DNA from: Gracilibacillus alcaliphilus
GTDB lineage: Bacteria > Bacillota > Bacilli > Bacillales > Amphibacillaceae
DNA: 64,000 nucleotides
Assembly: GCF_016909015.1 (NCBI RefSeq)
Contig: NZ_JAFBFA010000011.1
Coordinates: 68,567 to 132,566, forward strand
Direction of reading: 5' to 3'
The position numbers and the translations under genes were made by a program. Below are positions 53,745-61,831 of this stretch, piece after piece. The notes beneath the pieces are model-generated. The model was not told the DNA's origin. It ran no database searches and saw nothing but the letters and a program-made list of their open reading frames with translations. The number at the start of each line of letters is the position of its first letter. Position 1 is the stretch's first letter.

Positions 53745-54965
53745 ATGCAAGTTCAGCAACAGTTTACGATAGTAAAAGAAGGCAACATCGCCTCTGCAAA
53801 AGGATTTCAAGCCGGTGGGTTACACTGTGGCTTACGGAAGAAAAAGGTGGACCTAGGCTGGTTCTATTCAGAAGTACCGGCCGAAGCAGCTGGTGTATAC
53901 ACGATGAATGTATTCCAAGCGGCACCACTGAAAGTAACAAAAGAAAGCATTGCGAAAGAAAATAAATTACAGGCTGTCGTCGTCAATTCAGCGATAGCCA
54001 ATGCATGTACAGGAGAACAGGGGCTTCAAGATGCCTATGATATGCGTCAACTGTTTGCAGAAACCGTCGGAATTGAAGAACATTTAGCAGCTGTTGCTTC
54101 CACAGGAGTAATTGGTGAACTGCTGCCAATGGATAAATTAAGCCAAGGTATCAGCCAAATTGCAGATAAATCTAACCTGGGAGCTAACAAGTTTGAGACT
54201 GCTATTTTAACAACCGATACAAGAGAAAAAGGCATTGCCGTCGAAGTGGAGATAGATGGTCAAACCGTCACAATTGGCGGAGCAGCAAAGGGATCAGGTA
54301 TGATTAACCCGAATATGGCTACAATGTTGGGCTTTGTTACAACAGATGCTAAGGTGAATGCAGCTTCATTATCCACCGCTTTAAAAGCTATTACGAATAA
54401 ATCATTTAATATGATTACTGTCGATGGGGATACAAGTACCAATGATATGGTACTCGTTTTAGCCAATGGATTAGCAGAAAACCAATCATTAACACCTGAA
54501 CATCCAGAATGGCAGTCGTTCTTTGATGCTTTACAATTTGTCTGCGAATATTTAGCTAAAGAAATTGCCCGTGATGGAGAAGGAGCTACCAGATTAGTAG
54601 AAGTACAAGTGAACGGAGCTGTGACCGATGAAGCAGCGGCTAAGATTGCGAAATCAATTATTTCTTCTAATCTAGTAAAAACAGCGATTCATGGAGCCGA
54701 TGCCAATTGGGGCCGTATTATTACAGCGATTGGCTATAGCGGAGAGCCGTTAGATCCGGATAAAGTAAGCATTTCGCTAGGTGATATTTTAGTAGTGGAA
54801 AATGGTGTGCCACATCCATTTGATGAAGATCAAGCAAAAGAATATTTATTAGAAGAAGAGATAACGATTTATGCCCAGTTAGGTGATGGCAATGGCAAGG
54901 GAATTGCCTGGGGCTGTGACTTATCTTATGAGTATGTCAGAATTAATGCTTCCTATCGTACGTAA
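53745..54965 (+). CDS. argJ: Bifunctional glutamate N-acetyltransferase / amino-acid acetyltransferase
   Basis: 406 residues. The autoprocessing site is visible as KGSGMINPNMATMLGF, with the nucleophilic Thr in the ATML motif that splits the precursor into alpha and beta chains. GLRKKKVDLGW and the C-terminal ITIYAQLGDGNGKGIAWGCDLSYEYVRINASY are conserved. It recycles the acetyl group from N-acetylornithine to glutamate. It begins 17 bp after argC. Confidence 0.95.
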   Translation: MQVQQQFTIVKEGNIASAKGFQAGGLHCGLRKKKVDLGWFYSEVPAEAAGVYTMNVFQAAPLKVTKESIAKENKLQAVVVNSAIANACTGEQGLQDAYDMRQLFAETVGIEEHLAAVASTGVIGELLPMDKLSQGISQIADKSNLGANKFETAILTTDTREKGIAVEVEIDGQTVTIGGAAKGSGMINPNMATMLGFVTTDAKVNAASLSTALKAITNKSFNMITVDGDTSTNDMVLVLANGLAENQSLTPEHPEWQSFFDALQFVCEYLAKEIARDGEGATRLVEVQVNGAVTDEAAAKIAKSIISSNLVKTAIHGADANWGRIITAIGYSGEPLDPDKVSISLGDILVVENGVPHPFDEDQAKEYLLEEEITIYAQLGDGNGKGIAWGCDLSYEYVRINASYRT

Positions 54966-55070
54966 TGTTGTTCAAAAAGCCCGATAAAAATGACGCACCG
55001 CATATCAGCGTTACAACATGATGTTGCGACTTTAGCCGACTGGTCCTTTTATCGAACTTTTGGAACATGC
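54966..55070 (+). repeat. Dispersed palindromic repeat, copy R5 (between argJ and argB)
   Basis: Starts immediately at the argJ stop with TGTTGTTCAAAAAGCCCGAT and ends CCTTTTATCGAACTTTTGGAAC, 20 bp before argB. The internal ACAACATGATGTTGCGACTTTAGCCG matches the 3' part of R2 and R3, while the 5' two thirds of the interior is deleted. It lies inside the arg operon. Confidence 0.82.
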
Positions 55071-55089
55071 ACTAAGAGGAGGAAATAAG

Positions 55090-55908
55090 ATGAATTATGT
55101 TATAATCAAATGTGGTGGTAGCGTGTTTGAACAGCTACCTCCTTCTTTTTATCAAGATATTGTCACGATTCAGGAACAAGGGGAATGGCAGCCGATTATT
55201 GTACATGGCGGCGGTCCGCTTATTTCGCAGTTGTTAGAACAAACGGGAGTGAAGACAGAGTTTGTTAAAGGATTGCGTGTGACAACGAATGAAGTATTAG
55301 ATGTAGTAGAGATGGCCTTAAGCGGTGCGGTGAATAAAGGGGTAGTAAGGGAATTATCCAATGCCGGCGGTAAGGCGATCGGCGTTAGTGGTGTCGATGG
55401 ACAACTACTGCACGCTCAACCGATTGACGAGGAAATGACATTAGGCTATGTAGGGCAAGTGACCGAAGTGAATACAGGTCTACTAAAGGAATGGATCCAG
55501 CAAGGTTTGATTCCTGTTATCTCACCGATCGGTATTGATGATAAAGGACAGCGCTATAATATTAATGCTGATATGGCAGCGGCTGCAGTGGCACAGGCAT
55601 TAGGTGCGAAACTGTGTTTTATTAGCGATATCCCTGGTATTTATCAAGAAATAGATGGAGAGAAACAAGTATTTCATCAATTAAATGAACAAAAAATAGC
55701 ACAATTAATTGCCGATGAAGTCATTATTGGCGGCATGATCCCTAAAGTACAATCAGCGATTGAGGCTTTACAACAAAATGTGCTGGAAGTATCCATTGTG
55801 GACGGCATGGCCAAACATGGTCTGGTTGAATTTATGCAGGGAAAGCCGATCGGTACAAGAATTTCATTAACCCATCAGGAGGTGCCATATGTCGAATCAA
55901 ACAAGTAA
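55090..55908 (+). CDS. argB: Acetylglutamate kinase
   Basis: Second step of arginine synthesis. About 272 residues from ATG 55090 behind AGGAGGAAA; a longer frame starts inside the repeat and is rejected. IIKCGGSVFEQ, IIVHGGGPLISQLL, RVTTNEVLDVVEMALSG and NINADMAAAAVAQAL are typical of the amino acid kinase fold. Its 3' end overlaps argD by 20 bp. Confidence 0.95.
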   Translation: MNYVIIKCGGSVFEQLPPSFYQDIVTIQEQGEWQPIIVHGGGPLISQLLEQTGVKTEFVKGLRVTTNEVLDVVEMALSGAVNKGVVRELSNAGGKAIGVSGVDGQLLHAQPIDEEMTLGYVGQVTEVNTGLLKEWIQQGLIPVISPIGIDDKGQRYNINADMAAAAVAQALGAKLCFISDIPGIYQEIDGEKQVFHQLNEQKIAQLIADEVIIGGMIPKVQSAIEALQQNVLEVSIVDGMAKHGLVEFMQGKPIGTRISLTHQEVPYVESNK

Positions 55909-57061
55909 TGCCGTTATGTCCACGTATGGACGGTTTCCTATCTCTATTGTAGAAGGAAAAGGGAGTTATGTTTGGGATGATAAAGGAACAAAATATTTGG
56001 ATTATGTATCGGGGTTAGCTACCTGTAACTTGGGTCATGTACCTGATGCAGTGGAAGAGGCAGTTCAAGCGCAATTATCGAAGTTGTGGCACTGCACGAA
56101 TCTCTATCATATTCCTACACAAGAGCAGCTAGCAGAGAAATTAGCACAACATAGCTGCGGCGACCAAGTCTTTTTCTGTAATAGTGGGGCAGAGGCTAAT
56201 GAAGCAGCGATCAAGATCGCGAAGAAGTATGGTCATGACGTGTTAAAACAAGACAATCCGTTGATCGTCACCTTTCAAAATTCCTTCCATGGGCGTACGA
56301 TGGCAACTTTAACGGCTACAGGACAGGAGAAAATTCAACAAGGCTTTGCACCATTGACACCTGGATTTACTTATTTATCCTATAATGATAACCATGCCTT
56401 GAGTCAATTGCAGGAGCTTAGTCCAGTTGCCGTTATGTTAGAGCTTGTACAGGGAGAAGGTGGTGTGATCCCGGTCGAGAAAGAATGGATCCAGCAGTTG
56501 GAAGCAATATGCCAAGAACAAGGGATTCTGCTTATGGTGGATGAGATCCAGACAGGGATGGGACGGACAGGGAAGCTATTTGCTTATGAGCATTATCAAA
56601 TAGAGCCAGATGTGATTACTATAGCAAAAGGCTTGGGATCAGGCTTGCCAATTGGGGCGATGATTGCCAAAGAAGAGGTAGCTAAAGTATTCTCCCCTGG
56701 AACACATGGCAGTACATTTGGCGGTAATCCCGTTTCGACTACGGCCGGACTGGCAACAATAGATCAGCTGACAACACCTGGTGTATTAGAACATGCACAA
56801 GAGATGGCCGACTTAATCTGGCAGGGATTAGAACAGCTGGCAGCAGAGAAAGAAGAGATTAAATCGGTAAGAGGAAAAGGCTTGTTGATCGGTTTAGAAG
56901 TAACAGGAGCAGCCATTGATTATGTGAATAAGGCACGTGAGGAAGAACAACTGCTTATTGTGGTTGCCGGCCCGCATATTGTAAGAATTTTACCGCCATT
57001 AACGACAACAAAGGCAGAAGCAGAACAATTTCTTGAGAAAATTAATCATATTTTTCAGTAG
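55889..57061 (+). CDS. argD: Acetylornithine aminotransferase
   Basis: Fourth step of arginine synthesis. 390-residue PLP enzyme with GLATCNLGH, NSGAEANEAAIKIAKK, VDEIQTGMGRTGKLF and the Schiff-base Lys in TIAKGLGSGLPIGAM. ATG 55889 has a strong AGGAGGTG lying within argB. It is the last gene of the arg group here; argF, carA and carB are not in the window. Confidence 0.94.
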   Translation: MSNQTSNAVMSTYGRFPISIVEGKGSYVWDDKGTKYLDYVSGLATCNLGHVPDAVEEAVQAQLSKLWHCTNLYHIPTQEQLAEKLAQHSCGDQVFFCNSGAEANEAAIKIAKKYGHDVLKQDNPLIVTFQNSFHGRTMATLTATGQEKIQQGFAPLTPGFTYLSYNDNHALSQLQELSPVAVMLELVQGEGGVIPVEKEWIQQLEAICQEQGILLMVDEIQTGMGRTGKLFAYEHYQIEPDVITIAKGLGSGLPIGAMIAKEEVAKVFSPGTHGSTFGGNPVSTTAGLATIDQLTTPGVLEHAQEMADLIWQGLEQLAAEKEEIKSVRGKGLLIGLEVTGAAIDYVNKAREEEQLLIVVAGPHIVRILPPLTTTKAEAEQFLEKINHIFQ

Positions 57062-57120
57062 AATACTTGACCCTCTGACAGAACATGATAAAGTATTATA
57101 GAGGTTCTCATATGAGAATG

Positions 57121-57184
57121 ATAAAAAAATGACACGGCGAATGGAGGTTGCCGGTCTTTTTTATCGCACCTTTTGAATACGCAT
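57121..57184 (+). repeat. Dispersed repeat, partial copy R6
   Basis: Contains AAAAATGACACGGCGAATG and CTTTTTTATCGCACCTTTTGAATACGC, matching the near-end blocks of the repeat family, but the left terminal GTTCAAAAAGCCC is missing. It lies between argD and purU. Confidence 0.6.
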
Positions 57185-57217
57185 GTAATAGAGTGATTAC
57201 AGATAAGAGGGATTAAA

Positions 57218-58117
57218 ATGAAAAATTATAATACAGATAAAATAAATGCATTTAAGGAAACACATAAAAACAGGGCGCGACTATTAGTCAGCTGTCCTGA
57301 CCAGCCTGGCATTGTGGCGGCGATATCTCAGTTTCTATCTGGATATGACGCGAATATTATTGAATCTAATCAGTATTCAACAGATCCGCAAGGCGGCGAA
57401 TTTTTTATCCGAGTGGAATTTGAACTTGATGATCTGGCAGCAAAAGCAGAGCAGCTCGAAGCAGATTTTCAAGCAGTGAAAGATCAGTTTCAAATGGAAG
57501 CAACCTTTAAATATGTTAACCAGATCAAAAAAATGGCTATCTTCGTATCGAAAGAACCGCATTGTTTGTTGGAATTGCTTTGGGAATGGCAGAGCGGCGA
57601 TTTAATTGCTGATATTAGTATGGTGATCAGTAACCATGAGACATCTCGCGAGTTTGTCGAGCGTTTAGGGATACCGTTTTATTATATCCCAGCGAACAAG
57701 GATATTCGCAAACAAGTAGAGGAACAACAGATTAAATTGTTGAAAGAACATGATATCGATGTGATTGTGCTGGCGCGGTATATGCAAATATTAACGCCGA
57801 CCTTTGTGGGGGCATTTAAACATCAGATTATTAATATTCACCATTCCTTTCTCCCAGCCTTTATCGGTGCTAAACCATATGAGCGGGCTTATCACCGCGG
57901 GGTAAAATTAATTGGTGCTACTTCCCATTATGTAACAAATGACTTGGATGAAGGGCCGATTATTGAACAAGATATCAGCCGTGTCGATCATCGTGACAAT
58001 GCCGAAGCAATGAAGAAAATCGGACAGTCTGTGGAACGAAGTGTCTTGGCCAGGGCAGTTAAATGGCATTTAGAAGACCGTGTGCTCGTTTATGGGAATA
58101 AGACAATTGTTTTTTAA
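57218..58117 (+). CDS. purU: Formyltetrahydrofolate deformylase
   Basis: Hydrolyses 10-formyl-THF to formate and THF, balancing one-carbon pools. 299 residues. An N-terminal ACT domain (RLLVSCPDQPGIVAAISQFL) is followed by a formyltransferase-fold domain with NIHHSFLPAFIGAKPYERAYHRGVK, containing the catalytic Asn-His, and the Asp in DEGPIIEQDISRVDH. AAGAGGG precedes ATG 57218. Confidence 0.94.
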   Translation: MKNYNTDKINAFKETHKNRARLLVSCPDQPGIVAAISQFLSGYDANIIESNQYSTDPQGGEFFIRVEFELDDLAAKAEQLEADFQAVKDQFQMEATFKYVNQIKKMAIFVSKEPHCLLELLWEWQSGDLIADISMVISNHETSREFVERLGIPFYYIPANKDIRKQVEEQQIKLLKEHDIDVIVLARYMQILTPTFVGAFKHQIINIHHSFLPAFIGAKPYERAYHRGVKLIGATSHYVTNDLDEGPIIEQDISRVDHRDNAEAMKKIGQSVERSVLARAVKWHLEDRVLVYGNKTIVF

Positions 58118-58130
58118 TAACAAATGACAA

Positions 58131-58168
58131 AAAAGTTCGACGATCAAGTAAGTGATTGTCGGACTTTT
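58131..58168 (+). terminator. Terminator after purU
   Basis: AAAAGTTCGACGATCA pairs with TGATTGTCGGACTTTT through a long stem with few mismatches, followed by ATATG. Confidence 0.75.
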
Positions 58169-58280
58169 ATATGTATGGCAATTCCGAGTACATCCGCCAA
58201 TCAGTTGGTGAATATTGACTGCCAGACAGTGCGTGCGAGGTTCGAGAGAGATTTTGGGGACTTAAGGAAGAGGAAAATTA

Positions 58281-58345
58281 CCCAGTCCATAAGAATGAAT
58301 TTATGGACAAAAGAAGGGAAAAAGTCAATCCCCAGTCCATAAGAA
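58281..58345 (+). repeat. Short direct repeat in a gene-free stretch
   Basis: CCCAGTCCATAAGAA occurs at 58281-58295 and 58331-58345. The gap 58169-58457 shows no credible gene; an open frame here lacks a ribosome binding site and family features. Confidence 0.6.
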
Positions 58346-58457
58346 ATCATCAGTGGCAAGAAAGAACGGAAGCCGAGTGTACTTTGCCATGCTATAAGGT
58401 TGAATCTCGCTAGAAAAAGAATCTGCCCATCACCTAAACTCTGTTCACAAAAAACAA

Positions 58458-58502
58458 CGTGACAATCACCGCGAAAAGCAAGTGATTGTCACGAATTTTA
58501 TG
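58458..58502. terminator. Hairpin terminator
   Basis: CGTGACAATCAC pairs with GTGATTGTCACG across a 12-base loop, followed by AATTTTAT. It probably ends the minus-strand hypothetical gene, and its arms resemble the purU terminator. Confidence 0.75.
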
Positions 58503-58519
58503 TTGATAGTTCTTTTTGC

Positions 58520-58983
58520 TTAATAAAATAATTCTTCCAATGCGGTTTCACGGTATTCATTAATTTTTTCGGTTAGGTCTGGTGCGATATCGTGAGTGTT
58601 AACTTCTCCATTCGCAATAGCCGCTTCGACATCGCCGTATTCCCCACCAAAGTATACCTCATCTAGAAAAGTTGATAATAAGCTTCTTCAGGTGTTTCAA
58701 TTATTAACTCCATTTCTACCGATCGATTAATTTGTAAGACTTTGTCTCCGTCATAATTAGTGATAAATGCAGAATCATTTACTAAATCGCTTACATTATT
58801 TAGTATAATTATCGCGTGCTGATAAGGTTGAATATCCTCATTTGCAAGATAATGACTATATTTCTCGTCTAATAAATTTACATCGTCTTCCATACTTATT
58901 TCTGTTGGTGCCTCGTTTTCTTCAGCTTGTACAGTTAAAATGTATGTACAGCCAATCTCCATTTTTATAATGTTAATATACAT
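58520..58983 (-). pseudogene. Hypothetical protein gene with a single-base frameshift
   Basis: From 58983 the frame reads MYINIIKMEIGCTYILTVQA and stops at 58663 after AYYQLF. In the adjacent frame the coding character continues as LDEVYFGGEYGDVEAAIANG to ETALEELFY-stop at 58520. Adding one T to the TTTT at about 58670 joins them into a 154-residue acidic protein. I do not recognise the family. No clear ribosome binding site precedes 58983; a second ATG lies at 58962. Confidence 0.65.
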
Positions 58984-59332
58984 GTGATTTTTTGGTAGTC
59001 AATAACTTTTTCATTACTTGTACGGTTATGTTTTTTGTTTTTATTATTTATTATGTTTATTTAATATATGTCGATTTTATGAATTAGTATATTAGATTAA
59101 TTTAAAAATAATGTATTATTAAAAAGCTGATTATTCAACTTTTCGTAAGCTATTTGATTTGTATTAATAAAATATATGGGCTATTTAGATATTATATTTA
59201 AAGTTGAGAGATAAACAAAAATATTTATCATTATAAAGTAGGAGGTGAATCATAGGTTGTTAAGGAATAAAAGGGGGAAAAATGTTGGAGATAACAGAAG
59301 GAAATCTCGAGCTTTTATAATTTTTTGGTTGA

Positions 59333-59390
59333 ATGTACGTACATATTATATTAATATAAAGTTGGTGATATAATATATGCGTACAAGAAT
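59333..59390 (+). promoter_or_regulatory. Paired AraR operators and promoter of araD-araA
   Basis: ATGTACGTACAT (59333-59344) and ATATGCGTACAAGAAT (59375-59390) resemble the AraR operator core. Their CGTAC cores start at 59338 and 59380, exactly 42 bp apart, the spacing that lets two AraR dimers bind cooperatively in Bacillus subtilis. A TATAAT (59369-59374) lies between them, with a weak -35. The AT-rich gap from 58984 to this point shows nothing else. Confidence 0.8.
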
Positions 59391-59413
59391 GATGGAAAAG
59401 TGGGGTGGATAAA

Positions 59414-60106
59414 ATGTTGGAGGAGCTAAAACAGCAAGTGTTAAAGGCAAATGCTGATTTACCAAAGTATGGGTTAGTGACCTTTACTTGGGGAAATGTA
59501 AGCGGTTATGATAAAAAATCTGGCTTAATGGTTATCAAACCGAGCGGTATTGCTTATGAAGAACTAAAGGCATCTGATTTAGTCGTATTGGACTTAGATG
59601 GAAATATTGTAGAAGGAGATTTAAACCCATCTTCTGATACACCAACCCATAGATTGTTATATCAAAGGTTTCCTGGAATAGGCGGAATTGTTCATACTCA
59701 TTCCCCATGGGCGACCAGCTGGGCACAAGCAGGCAAGGGGATTCCTGCGTTAGGAACAACCCAAGCAGATTATTTCTATGGGAAAATCCCATGTACCAGA
59801 AGAATGACAGAGGATGAAGTGAAAACCAACTACGAATGGGAAACAGGAGAAGTAATAGCAGAAACGTTTCGAGCTATAGACCCCTTACAAATTCCAGGTG
59901 TATTGGTTCACAGTCATGCCCCGTTTACATGGGGAAAGGATCCGCATGAAGCGATTCATAATGCAGTAGTGCTAGAAGAAGTAGCCAAAATGGCGCTGCA
60001 TACGTACCAAATCAACCCGGAAGCCAAAGATATGGATTCCTTTCTGTTAGATAAGCACTACTTAAGGAAACACGGAGATAATGCCTATTATGGGCAAAAT
60101 AAATAA
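59414..60106 (+). CDS. araD: L-ribulose-5-phosphate 4-epimerase
   Basis: Converts L-ribulose-5-phosphate to D-xylulose-5-phosphate, the last step of L-arabinose catabolism. 230 residues of the class II aldolase/AraD fold: LVTFTWGNVSGYD, IKPSGIAYEEL, the zinc ligands in GGIVHTHSPWATSWAQ and VLVHSHAPFTWG. ATG 59414 is preferred over the GTG at 59405 because of spacing to GGGGTGG. It is first in araD-araA, repressed by AraR. Confidence 0.94.
   Translation: MLEELKQQVLKANADLPKYGLVTFTWGNVSGYDKKSGLMVIKPSGIAYEELKASDLVVLDLDGNIVEGDLNPSSDTPTHRLLYQRFPGIGGIVHTHSPWATSWAQAGKGIPALGTTQADYFYGKIPCTRRMTEDEVKTNYEWETGEVIAETFRAIDPLQIPGVLVHSHAPFTWGKDPHEAIHNAVVLEEVAKMALHTYQINPEAKDMDSFLLDKHYLRKHGDNAYYGQNK
59497..59510 (+). 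promoter_or_regulatory. Possible cre box inside araD
   Basis: TGTAAGCGGTTATG matches the TGWAAGCG half of the CcpA box, with mismatches in the second half. The ara operon of Bacillus subtilis also has a cre inside coding sequence. Chance occurrence is possible. Confidence 0.35.
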
Positions 60107-60129
60107 ATAGAAATTGGAGGAGGAATAAT

Positions 60130-61617
60130 ATGCTAAGAGTTCAACCTTATTCTTTTTGGTTTGTGACAGGAAGTCAGCCGCTGTATGGCGAAGAAACATT
60201 AAATGAAGTAGCAAGCAATTCACAGGAAATTGTGAAAGGTCTTAATGATCAAGGACAATTACCTTATGAAGTCGTTTTTAAAGATGTAGTGACGACTTCA
60301 GCCAATATTCATGAATTAGTATTAGCAGCCAATGCAGATGATAATTGTGCTGGTATTATTACATGGATGCACACATTCTCTCCAGCGAAAAACTGGATTG
60401 CTGGTTTAAATGCATTACAAAAACCGCTGCTTCATTTCCACACGCAATTTAATCGTGATGTTCCATGGGATTCGATTGATATGGACTTTATGAATTTGAA
60501 TCAAGCTGCCCATGGTGACAGAGAATATGGATTTATGGGTACACGAATGGATATATCACGTAAGGTAATTGTAGGCCACTGGCAAAATCAAGAGGTTACC
60601 AATAAATTAACAGACTGGATGCAGACTGCGGTAGCGGTTGTGGAAGGCAAGCATATCCGCGTAGCTCGTTTTGGTGATAATATGCGCCATGTGGCTGTAA
60701 CGGATGGGGATAAGATCGAAGCGCAAATCAAGTTTGGCTGGACAGTGGATTATTATGGAATTGGGGACTTAGTAGAAGAAATGGATAAAGTGACGGAAGA
60801 AGAAATTTCGACGCTTTATAAGGAGTATGAACAATTATATGAACTGCCAGAAGAGGCAAAACAGTCTGGTAAAATCCGTGATGCTATCCTTTATCAAGCT
60901 CGCATTGAGCTAGGGTTAAAAGCCTTTTTAAACAAAGGAAATTATACGGCTTTTACGACTAATTTCGAAGATTTACATGGGATGAAGCAGCTCCCAGGTC
61001 TTGCGGCTCAACGTTTGATGGCAGAGGGATATGGTTTTGCAGGGGAAGGTGACTGGCGCACAGCGGCTCTCACACGTTTGATGAAGATTATTGCCAACAA
61101 TAAAGGAACATCTTTTATGGAAGACTATACGTACCATTTAGAACCTGGTAATGAAATGATTTTAGGTTCACATATGTTAGAAGTATGTCCAACCGTCTCT
61201 GCAACAAAACCGAAGATTGTGGTCAGCCCGCTCGGAATTGGCGGAAAAGAAGATCCAGCTCGTCTTGTGTTTGATGGAGATGGCGGCAAGGCGGTTAATG
61301 CGTCCTTAGTAGAAATGGGCGGTCGTTACCGCTTGATCATAAATGAAGTGCAGGCCGAACGTCCGGAACAAGAGACACCGCATTTGCCAGTAGCCAAAGT
61401 ACTTTGGAAACCTCAGCCATCCTTAAGTGAGGCAACAGAGGCGTGGATTTATGCTGGCGGTGCACACCATACCGTATTTTCTTTTGAAGTAACAACCGAG
61501 CAATTGTATGACTTTGCTGACATGGCGAAGATTGAATGTGTCGTTATTGATAAAGAGACGCATCTTCGTGCCTTCCGTAACGAATTGAAGTGGAATGAAG
61601 TGTTTTATCGTCGTTAA
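60130..61617 (+). CDS. araA: L-arabinose isomerase
   Basis: Converts L-arabinose to L-ribulose. 495 residues, normal length. FWFVTGSQPLYGEETL, WMHTFSPAKNWI, the metal-binding region TTNFEDLHGMKQLPGLAAQRLM with its glutamate, and ILGSHMLEVCP are all present. GGAGGAGG precedes ATG 60130, 23 bp after araD. The ribulokinase gene araB, expected with these two, is not in the window. Confidence 0.96.
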   Translation: MLRVQPYSFWFVTGSQPLYGEETLNEVASNSQEIVKGLNDQGQLPYEVVFKDVVTTSANIHELVLAANADDNCAGIITWMHTFSPAKNWIAGLNALQKPLLHFHTQFNRDVPWDSIDMDFMNLNQAAHGDREYGFMGTRMDISRKVIVGHWQNQEVTNKLTDWMQTAVAVVEGKHIRVARFGDNMRHVAVTDGDKIEAQIKFGWTVDYYGIGDLVEEMDKVTEEEISTLYKEYEQLYELPEEAKQSGKIRDAILYQARIELGLKAFLNKGNYTAFTTNFEDLHGMKQLPGLAAQRLMAEGYGFAGEGDWRTAALTRLMKIIANNKGTSFMEDYTYHLEPGNEMILGSHMLEVCPTVSATKPKIVVSPLGIGGKEDPARLVFDGDGGKAVNASLVEMGGRYRLIINEVQAERPEQETPHLPVAKVLWKPQPSLSEATEAWIYAGGAHHTVFSFEVTTEQLYDFADMAKIECVVIDKETHLRAFRNELKWNEVFYRR

Positions 61618-61653
61618 GTGTGAGGGATAGGGAAAAAATATAGCTTGTAATAC

Positions 61654-61701
61654 TGCGGCAGAGGTCTGTTTATCGACTTCTGCTGCATTATTGTATACAA
61701 G
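61654..61701. terminator. Terminator after araA with an adjacent palindrome
   Basis: TGCGGCAGAGGTC pairs with GACTTCTGCTGCA (61675-61687). It is followed by ATTATTGTATACAAG, whose TTGTATACAA (61691-61700) is a perfect palindrome resembling an AraR site with a TA instead of CG centre. It could autoregulate araR. Confidence 0.55.
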
Positions 61702-61831
61702 TCTGTCAGGTAATGTTATCGTGTACTATAGGAAAATATAAAAATGTATCGATGATCGTATAACCAAATGGAAGATTTGGCGGTGAGGCAGATTTTCTAA
61801 TAAGTATAAGTGCAGTAAATGGGGTGTGTGT

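Noticed and set aside
58124..58342. 72-codon plus-strand frame after purU
   Set aside because: Starts inside the purU terminator and contains the duplicated CCCAGTCCATAAGAA. No recognisable protein features.
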